DNA of 12,616 nt from Lentisphaeria bacterium. GTDB lineage: Bacteria; Verrucomicrobiota; Lentisphaeria; Oligosphaerales; Oligosphaeraceae. Position numbers and translations under genes: made by a program. The stretch lies in NCBI GenBank assembly GCA_016303095.1, contig JAEDMH010000064.1, positions 1 through 12,616 on the forward strand. The letters run 5' to 3'. Positions 1 through 6,853 of this stretch are shown one piece after another (within the stretch, counting starts at the first letter, position 1; every line of letters begins with the position of its first letter). Below the pieces are notes generated by a model that saw nothing but the letters and a program-made list of their open reading frames with translations, did no database searches and had not been told where the DNA came from.

Positions 1-14
1 CCGGGCGTTTCCGT

Positions 15-46
15 GCCTTCCGTGTTTCCCCCGTGGGGGGGAAGGC
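15..46. other. GC-rich inverted repeat / hairpin
   Basis: GCCTTCC (15-21) is the exact reverse complement of GGAAGGC (40-46). The space between holds a C-run and a G-run around GTG, and TTCCCCC (26-32) can alternatively pair with GGGGGAA (37-43) across a 4-nt loop. A stable hairpin is therefore likely. It could be the end of a transcript entering from the left, but no T-tract follows. I see no coding sequence in 1-126. Confidence 0.35.
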
Positions 47-57
47 CGTGGGGCAGG

Positions 58-70
58 GGCTATATTAACC
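58..70 (+). promoter_or_regulatory. Putative promoter box upstream of pfp
   Basis: The 13-mer GGCTATATTAACC contains a -10-like TATATT. It recurs with one change (GGCTATAGTAACC) at 6755-6767, before the secreted phosphatase gene. Both copies stand roughly 85-115 nt upstream of a start codon in non-coding DNA. No clear TTGACA-like -35 box precedes this copy, so the promoter assignment rests on the recurrence and the AT-rich core. The leader downstream carries a further inverted repeat, CCTTCC (81-86) with GGAAGG (101-106). Confidence 0.4.
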
Positions 71-183
71 GTCGATTTTTCCTTCCAAAGTCCCTCCCTG
101 GGAAGGCTGTCTTGGTTGTCTAGGCGGTGTCTTCCCCGGCTTCAGGGGTCATGGTCATTCCCACGGTACGAACAAGGACACTC

Positions 184-1839
184 ATGCCTGAAATCTCCCC
201 CCTCCAGAAAGCCCGCGCCGCCTATCAGCCCCGTCTCCCCAAGATTCTGGCGGAGAATGGTCCGTTTGCCCAGGCTCAGCTTGGCGAACCCACCCACTCC
301 GTGGCGGATCAGGAGGCCATCCAGAAGCTTTTCCCGGACACCTACGGACTGCCCGCCATTGACTTTGTCCCCGGGAGTCCTCGGGAGACGGCACCCATTC
401 GGGCCGGCGTGATCCTTTCTGGCGGCCAGGCTCCTGGCGGTCACAACGTCATCGCCGGTCTCTATGACGGCCTGAAGAAGCTCAACGCCCAGAACCAGCT
501 CTTTGGGTTCCTGGGGGGTCCCTCCGGCCTCATTGACGACAAGTCCATGTTGCTCACCGACGAGATCATCGACAGCTATCGGAACACGGGCGGCTTTGAC
601 ATGATTTGCAGCGGGCGCACCAAGTTGGAGACGGAGGAGCAGTTCCAGAAGGTCATGGAGACCTGCCAGCGCCATGGCATCACCGCCATCGTGATCATTG
701 GCGGCGACGACTCCAACACCAACGCCTGCACGCTGGCCCAGTATCTGGTGGCGCAGAAGGCGGGCATCCAGGTCATTGGCTGCCCCAAGACCATTGATGG
801 CGACCTGAAGAACAAGTGGATTGAGGTCTCCTTCGGCTTTGACACTGCCACCAAGGTCTACTCCGAGCTCATCGGCAACATCATGCGGGATGCCAACAGC
901 GCCCGGAAGTACTGGCATTTCATCAAGCTCATGGGGCGTTCCGCCTCCCACATCGCCCTGGAGTGCGCTCTGCAGACCCATCCCCAGGCCTGCATCGTCT
1001 CCGAGGAGGTCGCCGCCAAGAAGCTGTCCCTGAAGCAGATTGTGGATCAGTTGACGGACATTGTGGTGGATCGGGCCCGTCGTTCCCTGAACTTTGGCGT
1101 GGTGCTGATTCCCGAGGGCCTCATTGAGTTTATCCCCGAGATCCAGACCCTGATTGCCGAGCTCAACGATCTGCTGGCCAAGAATCAGGCCGCCTTTGAC
1201 GCCCTGCCGGATCTGGAGGCCAAGGTGGCCTTTGTGGAGGAGCGCCTCACCCCCGCCCACAAGGAAGCCTTCCAGCCCCTGCCCGCCGCCATCAAGGCCC
1301 AGCTGGTGGGCGACCGGGATCCCCACGGCAACGTACAGGTCTCCAAGATCGAGACCGAGAAGATGCTGGCGGAGATGATCGACGCCAACATCCGGGTGCT
1401 GAACGCCACCGAGCCCAAGAAGCTGAAGTTCTCCAGCCAGTGCCACTTCTTCGGCTACGAGGGCCGTTGCGCCGCCCCCTCCAACTTCGACGCCAACTAC
1501 TGCTACTCCCTGGGCTACACCGCCAGCGCCCTCATCGCCGCCGGCAAGACGGGCTACATGGCTTCCTGCCGGAACATCTCCAAGCCCATCGACCAGTGGG
1601 TGGCCGGCGGCATCCCCCTCACCATGATGATGAACATGGAGCATCGTCACGGCAAGGACGTGCCCGTGATCAAGAAGGCCCTGGTGGATCTGGAGGGCAA
1701 GCCCTTCCAGACCCTGGTGGAGAACCGGGAGGCCTGGGCCAAGGGAGTGGATTTCCGCTATCCCGGCCCCATCCAGTACTTCGGCCCCGCCGAGGTCTGC
1801 GATCTGCCCACCCAGACCCTCGCCCTGGAACATCTCTAG
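184..1839 (+). CDS. pfp: Pyrophosphate-dependent 6-phosphofructokinase (PPi-PFK, long form)
   Basis: This cytoplasmic glycolytic enzyme of 551 residues reversibly phosphorylates fructose 6-phosphate to fructose 1,6-bisphosphate with PPi instead of ATP. The visible motifs are GGDDSNTNA (about 173-181), PKTIDGDLK (201-209), MGRSASH (250-256) and PEGLIE (310-315). A second Asp in GGDD, where ATP enzymes have Gly (GGDGS), and Lys in PKTIDGD are the known marks of PPi use. The length and the GYEGRCAAPSNFD segment near the C-terminus fit the long clade that includes plant PFP-beta and spirochaete enzymes. I chose the ATG at 184 because AAGGA lies 5 nt upstream. The frame is open back to a GTG at 127, but that extension has no convincing ribosome-binding site and no family similarity that I recognise. 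The gene stands alone with its own leader and putative promoter. The family assignment is firm; reaction direction in vivo cannot be read from sequence. Confidence 0.95.
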   Translation: MPEISPLQKARAAYQPRLPKILAENGPFAQAQLGEPTHSVADQEAIQKLFPDTYGLPAIDFVPGSPRETAPIRAGVILSGGQAPGGHNVIAGLYDGLKKLNAQNQLFGFLGGPSGLIDDKSMLLTDEIIDSYRNTGGFDMICSGRTKLETEEQFQKVMETCQRHGITAIVIIGGDDSNTNACTLAQYLVAQKAGIQVIGCPKTIDGDLKNKWIEVSFGFDTATKVYSELIGNIMRDANSARKYWHFIKLMGRSASHIALECALQTHPQACIVSEEVAAKKLSLKQIVDQLTDIVVDRARRSLNFGVVLIPEGLIEFIPEIQTLIAELNDLLAKNQAAFDALPDLEAKVAFVEERLTPAHKEAFQPLPAAIKAQLVGDRDPHGNVQVSKIETEKMLAEMIDANIRVLNATEPKKLKFSSQCHFFGYEGRCAAPSNFDANYCYSLGYTASALIAAGKTGYMASCRNISKPIDQWVAGGIPLTMMMNMEHRHGKDVPVIKKALVDLEGKPFQTLVENREAWAKGVDFRYPGPIQYFGPAEVCDLPTQTLALEHL

Positions 1840-1928
1840 GAGCAGGTCGATGCGCGCCGCCGTTTCTTCCCGGGGAGCCTCCCTGGGGAGAAGGGGTGGG
1901 CGCCCCGTTCCGCGCTAAGGCGGAAATC

Positions 1929-1966
1929 AGAAGGGAGCCCCCTGGGAAGAAGGGAGGCTCCCTTCT
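1929..1966 (+). terminator. Terminator-like hairpin after pfp
   Basis: AGAAGGGAGCC (1929-1939) and GGCTCCCTTCT (1956-1966) are perfect 11-bp reverse complements separated by 16 nt. The hairpin lies about 90 nt past the pfp stop and before the next gene, where a terminator is expected. It is followed by TGCATCCT rather than a T-run, so intrinsic termination would be weak; it may instead be a 3'-end stabilising or processed structure. The rest of 1840-2095 has no credible gene. Confidence 0.4.
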
Positions 1967-2095
1967 TGCATCCTAGGGGAGACGTTTGCCGGAGCGTTCC
2001 CCCTTCCCGGAAAAAGAGAATTCGAGGTTCCGGCGTGATGGGGAGAGCAAGGACGGGGTGGCCATGTCGCTTCCGCCGCCATGGAGGAGTGTGGA

Positions 2096-5000
2096 ATGAA
2101 GTTGCTGCATGTGGGTGATGTGCATCTGGGGGCCTCTTTGGAGGGGCATGATCGGAACAAGGAGTTGGAGCGGGTCTTCGCCTGTCTGGTGGAGGCGGTG
2201 AAAGAGCATTCCGTGGAGGCTGCCCTCTTCACCGGGGACATCTTCGACACCGGAAATCCCTCCGCTCAGTCCCAGAAGCTCTATTACAATCTGCTGGTGG
2301 AGCTGCACAGGGCGGGGTGCCGCCAGGTGGTGATCATCGCCGGCAACCATGACAGCCCCTCCTTCCTGAAAGCTCCCCAGGAGCTGCTTCGGCAGTTCCA
2401 GGTCCATGTCATCGCCTCTGTGGAGGCGGAGAATTTGGAGAAGGAGGTGATTTCCCTGCGGAACGGGGCAGGAGAGGAGGCGGCCATCCTGTGTGCGGCA
2501 CCCTTTCTCAGGACGGGGGATGTGCGGAGTGTCGTGCGGGAGGGGGAGGGAGAGCGGGAGAAATCCACCGCCCGCGCCCAGGGCGTGGTGGAGCACTACC
2601 AGAAGCTCTATGACCTGGCGGTGCAGACGCGGGGCAATCGCCCTGTTCCCATCCTGGCCATGGGACACCTCTACGCCTACGGAAGCGCCTTCGGCACGGA
2701 ATCCGGAGAAGCCAAAGCCGACACCATGGTGGGCACCCTGGGGGGGGTGAATCTGGAACTCTTCCCCCCCTTCGACTACATCGCCCTGGGGCATATCCAC
2801 CGGCCCCAAAGCGTGGCGGGCCACGAAAACTGGCGCTATGCCGGCGCCCTCCTCCCCATGAACATCCGGGAAAACCCCTGGGCACCGGAATACTCCATCC
2901 TGGACACGGAGAATCTCTCCCGCCCCCGGACGGTGGAACTGCCGGACAAATGCTTCCAGGAAATGCGGGTGCTCCAGGGCACCACGGAGGAACTGGAACG
3001 CCAGATGGATGCCCTCAAGGCAGAAGACCGGGAAGTCTGGGTGAAGGTGATCTGCACGGAACCCGCTCCCCCGCCCCATTGGCTGGTGGATCTCCAACAG
3101 AAATATTGTGCGAGCAAACTCTCTCTGCTCCGAGGCGAGGTGCGCGACCCGCAGGCCGGAACCCAGGGGGAGAGTTTTTTGGAGGAATACTTGGGTAATC
3201 TTTCACAACTCACTCCAAGACAAGTATTTATGACTTACATGGAGGAGAAGGGGAAATTTTTCGACCCTACCTTGCGGGAGGCGTTGGTGGAGCGTTACGA
3301 TCAAGCGGAGAGCAAGGTGCTGGATCCCAGCCTGAGCCAGGAGAAGAGACCGTCGGCGGCCAAAGGAATTCTCCGCTTCCGTCGGCTCTACTGCAAGAAC
3401 ATCAACTCCCTGTATGGAGAGACCACCATTGATTTCACGGATCCCGCCTATTCCTCCGGCATCTTCCTGATTACCGGTCCCACGGGAGCGGGGAAATCCA
3501 GTTTATTGGACGCCATCTGCCTGGCCCTCTACGGTACGACGCCCCGGCTGGAGGAGGGGAAGGGGAAGGCCATTGGACAGGAATGGGACCCCGTCATGAG
3601 CGACGGGGCCAGGGAAATGGTGGTGGAACTCACCTTTTCCTTGACGGAAGAAGGGAAGGAGGAGGAATACCGGGTGCGCTTCTCCCATGCCCGCACTCAA
3701 CGCTCGAGCGCGGCAAAGCCTTTTGGAGCGGTGCAGCGGGAATTGTTCCGCAATGGGGTGTCCATGACGGACAAGTCAACGGAGGTGAAGAAGAAGGTGG
3801 AGGAACTCATTGGCCTTTCCGACGATCAGTTCATGCGGTGCGTGCTTCTGGCCCAGGGGAGGTTTGACGCTTTTCTGAAGGCCGGCGAGGGGGAGCGGGT
3901 TCCCATCCTGACCGCCATTACCGGCACGGAGGTCTACCAAAAAATCGGGAAGGAAGTGTTCCAGAGGTGGCAGAGGGCGAAGGGGGACTACGAACGATGC
4001 CAGGGGGAGGATGACGGGATTCGCCTCCTCTCCGACGAAGAGCGCAAGGAAAAGGAGGACAAGTGGCAGGAGTTGAAGGAAAGGCAGGATGCTTTGAACC
4101 AGGAGAAAGAGATCGCCCAGCGTCGGGAACAGGGGTTCCAGGCTCTGGAGGAGGCCGAGCAGGCTCTGGAGAATGCCCAGGAGGAGGAGCGTCAGGCCCA
4201 GGAGGCGCAGGAGGGGTTCCAGGAGAAGAAAAAGCGTTGGGAAGCGGGGAAGAAGGCGGCGCTGTGCCAGGAGAGTTTCCATCATTGGGACATGGCGAAG
4301 AGGTCCCGTCAGGATGCGGCTGACCGTTTGGCATGGTTGCAGGAGCAGAAGACGCAACAGGAGAAGAAGGCGACGGCGGCTGAGAAACGTCAGGAGGAAG
4401 CCCGGAGGCGTTGCGAGGAGACGGAGAAGCAGTGCGACCAGCGGGAGAAGGCGTTGCAGGAGGCCGGAAAATGGGAGACCCTCTGGAAGAACCAGGAAAA
4501 GACGGTGGGGAGTCTTTCCCGGGAGGTTTCTTCCCTGGAGAGCGAAAGGAAAAAGGCGCAAGCCGCCTTGGAAAAGCTCCAGGCCGCATGGGAAAATGAG
4601 AAGAAGAAGGCCGCCTTTGCCGACGAGTATGTGAAGAGTCATGCCCGGGACGGGGAACTGGAGGCTCTGGCGGGGGTGTGGAGAGTCCGGTGGGAGAACT
4701 TGGTGTCCCAGGAGAAGGAGGCTGAGGATTTGAGGAAAAAAGTGGAGTCGGCTCGGAAGGAGTTGGAGAAGAGCCTCTGTGCTCAAGAGGCCCTGGCGCA
4801 AGCGGGGAAGAAGTTGGAGGAGAAGGCGGCCGACCTCCGGAAACGTGAGGAGGCGCTGGATCAGGAGCGTAAGGAAATCCTTCAGGGGAAGACGGAGGAG
4901 GGGTGGCAGAAGGACAGGGACCAGGCGATCCGGGCGGCTGCCCTGACGGAACATCGCCATGCCCTCCAGGAGGGGGGGGAGTGCCCCCTCTGCGGCTCTC

Positions 5001-6700
5001 GGGTGCATCCCTACTGCCAGGGGGAAACCAGAGACAAGGATGTGGCGGCGGAGCTGACATCCATTGAGCAGCGCCTGATTCTTTTGAAGAGGTGGAAGGA
5101 GAAAAAGGAGGTCCTGGACAAGGAGAAGACTGCCCTGGAGAATCAGCGGACCCAGTGGAAAACCGACGAGAAGCATGGTCGGGAGGAGGAGGAACGCCTC
5201 CGGAAAGAGTTGCCGGAAAGGGAGGAGGAGTGGAGCAGTCGCCAGCGGAAGGTGGACCAGGAAGCGGAGGCTCTGAAGGCGGAGTTCCGGGAGAGATTTC
5301 AGGTGGAATGGACGGATCATGGTTCCCTGCCCCGGGAGCTTTCGGAACGTCAGAAGAACTTCAAAAATGCCCAGGACGTCTTGAAGGAGCGGGATGGCGC
5401 CAGGGAGGAGTTCATCCAAAAAGAAAAGGATGCCCAGGGGGAACTGTCGTCCTGGCAAACTCAGGAACAGTTGAAAAAGGAGGCGTTGCAGGAGGCCGAG
5501 ACGAAGAGGGAGGAGTATCGTCAAAAACGTCTGGATTTGGTGAAGGAGCCGGATTTGGCGGCGGAGAAGAAGATGAACGAGGCTCGCCGGGATGGGGCGC
5601 GTAGCCTGCGGGGAGAGGCAGAGAAGGCGACGGAGAAGGCGACGGGCGAGCTGGAGCAGACGAAGAGGAACTATGAACAGGAGGCACGTCAGTTGGCGGA
5701 GGAGCGGGAGCCGGAGGAAAAAAAGGCTCGGCAGGCCTTCGAGGAGAAATTGAGGAGTGAGGGCATTGCCGACGAGGCGGCCTACCAGGCGATGTATCTC
5801 CCTTCGGAGAAGCTCCATGCCCTGGAGGAGGAGAACCAGAAGATTCAGCAACGTTGTGTTCAGGCAAAGACACGTTGTCGAGACTGTCAGAAGGCCAAGG
5901 AGAGCTGCCAGCGGAACTTGCCGGAGGGGCTGAGTCGCCAGGAGAACCGGGAGAAGCTGGAGGCCCTGAAGAAGGGGGAGGAACAGCTCAAGGATGAGAT
6001 GGGGGATGTGGACCACACCCTGAAGAACGACAAAGAGAACCGAAGCAGGAAGGAGCACCTCCAGGAGGAGTTGGAAAAGAAGAAGGAGGAGTGGCGCTAC
6101 TGGGACATCCTCCAGGAGCATCTGGGGAAAAACGAGGGGGACACCTTTGCCCGCATCGCCCAGGGGTATACCTTCCGGAATCTCCTCCGTTTCGCCAATC
6201 AGCACAGGCCGCGGTCCCTGAAGGAGCATTTCACCCTGGTGGCGAACGGGAACGACCCCCTCTCCCTGGATGTCATCGACCACCACCGGGGCAACGTGCG
6301 CCGTACGGTGCGCAATCTCTCCGGGGGCGAATCCTTCGAGGTGAGCCTGGCCCTGGCACTGGGGCTGGCGGAGATGAGCGCCGTCAGCCAGAAGGCACGT
6401 CTGGGAAATGTCCTGCTGGACGAGGGCTTCGGAACCCTGGATGACCAGGCCCTGGACAGTGCCATCGAATTGCTCATGGGACTGGGCGGCGGAGACGGCT
6501 CCTCCTCCCGGAAGCTGGTGGGCATCATCAGCCATGTGGACAAGCTGAAGGAACGCATCGAGACCCAGCTGGTGGTCTCCAATGCGGGCGGCATGGGCCG
6601 GGTGGCGGGCCCGGGCGTCACTTTCCGGGGGAATGCCGGGGGGGAGGAGAAGCGGGAAAAGAGGAGGCGGAAAAGCGCCGCCTCCGGGGCAGAGCCGTGA
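2096..6700 (+). CDS. sbcDC: Single-chain SbcD-SbcC (Mre11-Rad50-type) nuclease/ATPase fusion
   Basis: A continuous 1534-residue protein joins both subunits of the SbcCD complex, which opens DNA hairpins and trims blocked or broken DNA ends. Residues 1 to about 400 are SbcD: metallophosphoesterase motifs DVHLG (D8, H10), GDIFD (D48), GNHDS (N84-H85-D86), GH at 190-191 and GHIH (H233, H235), then a capping region. After a short polar linker (about 400-424) comes SbcC: Walker A GPTGAGKSS (461-469), a Q-loop-like LAQGRFD, very long Glu/Lys/Gln-rich coiled coils, a zinc hook CPLC (C963, C966) midway, signature NLSGGES (1407-1413), Walker B LLDEGFGTLD (about 1440-1449) and an H-loop SHV. The tail is basic (EKREKRRRKS). 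Each half matches its separate relative in length (about 400 and 1110 residues). The ATG at 2096 was chosen over 2081 because GGAGGAG (2083-2089) gives ideal spacing and MKLLHVGDVHLG is a typical SbcD start. Upstream, CCGGAA (2007-2012) and TTCCGG (2028-2033) form a small inverted repeat of unknown role. No break or stop is visible at the junction. Confidence 0.95.
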   Translation: MKLLHVGDVHLGASLEGHDRNKELERVFACLVEAVKEHSVEAALFTGDIFDTGNPSAQSQKLYYNLLVELHRAGCRQVVIIAGNHDSPSFLKAPQELLRQFQVHVIASVEAENLEKEVISLRNGAGEEAAILCAAPFLRTGDVRSVVREGEGEREKSTARAQGVVEHYQKLYDLAVQTRGNRPVPILAMGHLYAYGSAFGTESGEAKADTMVGTLGGVNLELFPPFDYIALGHIHRPQSVAGHENWRYAGALLPMNIRENPWAPEYSILDTENLSRPRTVELPDKCFQEMRVLQGTTEELERQMDALKAEDREVWVKVICTEPAPPPHWLVDLQQKYCASKLSLLRGEVRDPQAGTQGESFLEEYLGNLSQLTPRQVFMTYMEEKGKFFDPTLREALVERYDQAESKVLDPSLSQEKRPSAAKGILRFRRLYCKNINSLYGETTIDFTDPAYSSGIFLITGPTGAGKSSLLDAICLALYGTTPRLEEGKGKAIGQEWDPVMSDGAREMVVELTFSLTEEGKEEEYRVRFSHARTQRSSAAKPFGAVQRELFRNGVSMTDKSTEVKKKVEELIGLSDDQFMRCVLLAQGRFDAFLKAGEGERVPILTAITGTEVYQKIGKEVFQRWQRAKGDYERCQGEDDGIRLLSDEERKEKEDKWQELKERQDALNQEKEIAQRREQGFQALEEAEQALENAQEEERQAQEAQEGFQEKKKRWEAGKKAALCQESFHHWDMAKRSRQDAADRLAWLQEQKTQQEKKATAAEKRQEEARRRCEETEKQCDQREKALQEAGKWETLWKNQEKTVGSLSREVSSLESERKKAQAALEKLQAAWENEKKKAAFADEYVKSHARDGELEALAGVWRVRWENLVSQEKEAEDLRKKVESARKELEKSLCAQEALAQAGKKLEEKAADLRKREEALDQERKEILQGKTEEGWQKDRDQAIRAAALTEHRHALQEGGECPLCGSRVHPYCQGETRDKDVAAELTSIEQRLILLKRWKEKKEVLDKEKTALENQRTQWKTDEKHGREEEERLRKELPEREEEWSSRQRKVDQEAEALKAEFRERFQVEWTDHGSLPRELSERQKNFKNAQDVLKERDGAREEFIQKEKDAQGELSSWQTQEQLKKEALQEAETKREEYRQKRLDLVKEPDLAAEKKMNEARRDGARSLRGEAEKATEKATGELEQTKRNYEQEARQLAEEREPEEKKARQAFEEKLRSEGIADEAAYQAMYLPSEKLHALEEENQKIQQRCVQAKTRCRDCQKAKESCQRNLPEGLSRQENREKLEALKKGEEQLKDEMGDVDHTLKNDKENRSRKEHLQEELEKKKEEWRYWDILQEHLGKNEGDTFARIAQGYTFRNLLRFANQHRPRSLKEHFTLVANGNDPLSLDVIDHHRGNVRRTVRNLSGGESFEVSLALALGLAEMSAVSQKARLGNVLLDEGFGTLDDQALDSAIELLMGLGGGDGSSSRKLVGIISHVDKLKERIETQLVVSNAGGMGRVAGPGVTFRGNAGGEEKREKRRRKSAASGAEP

Positions 6701-6754
6701 GGGGAGGGGGCTTGGGAATCCCGTTCCGTCCCTTGGGAAAGGCCAGAGGCTTCA

Positions 6755-6767
6755 GGCTATAGTAACC
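6755..6767 (+). promoter_or_regulatory. Putative promoter box upstream of the secreted phosphatase gene
   Basis: GGCTATAGTAACC differs by one base from the 13-mer at 58-70 and again sits in non-coding DNA, about 90 nt before a start codon. TTGGGA at 6733-6738 could be a weak -35, 19 nt from TATAGT. The recurrence before two unrelated genes argues for a general promoter element rather than a gene-specific operator. The remaining intergenic sequence (6701-6853) contains no gene. Confidence 0.4.
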
Positions 6768-6811
6768 TCCATTGCCGCAGGCCGCCCTTCCGGCGTAGTC
6801 GTCCCCTATTT

Positions 6812-6832
6812 CTCCGCCGTCCCCTGGCGGGG
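6812..6832 (+). other. Hairpin in the leader of the phosphatase gene
   Basis: CTCCGCC (6812-6818) pairs with GGCGGGG (6826-6832), seven pairs including one G-T wobble, with a 7-nt loop. It lies just upstream of the likely Shine-Dalgarno TGGAGA of the 6854 gene and could modulate its translation. The role is inferred from position only. Confidence 0.3.
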
Positions 6833-6853
6833 AAAAACTCTGGAGATCTTCAC

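Noticed and set aside
127..183. A 19-residue N-terminal extension of PFP from a GTG at 127
   Set aside because: It has no good ribosome-binding site, whereas the ATG at 184 has AAGGA at proper spacing.
142..1833. A 563-codon open frame on the - strand opposite pfp
   Set aside because: It mirrors the G+C-rich third-position pattern of pfp. Its translation is Gly/Leu/His-rich with no recognisable domain, and the + strand gene is certain.
1440..1976. A 178-codon + strand frame overlapping the pfp end
   Set aside because: It is out of frame with pfp, has an Arg/Pro/Gly-rich composition and no start signal; its tail only runs through the intergenic hairpin.
3776..6535. A 919-codon open frame on the - strand opposite the SbcC coiled coil
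   Set aside because: It is the complement of Glu/Lys-rich coiled-coil codons, giving a Leu/Pro-rich low-complexity product. It is a shadow of sbcDC.
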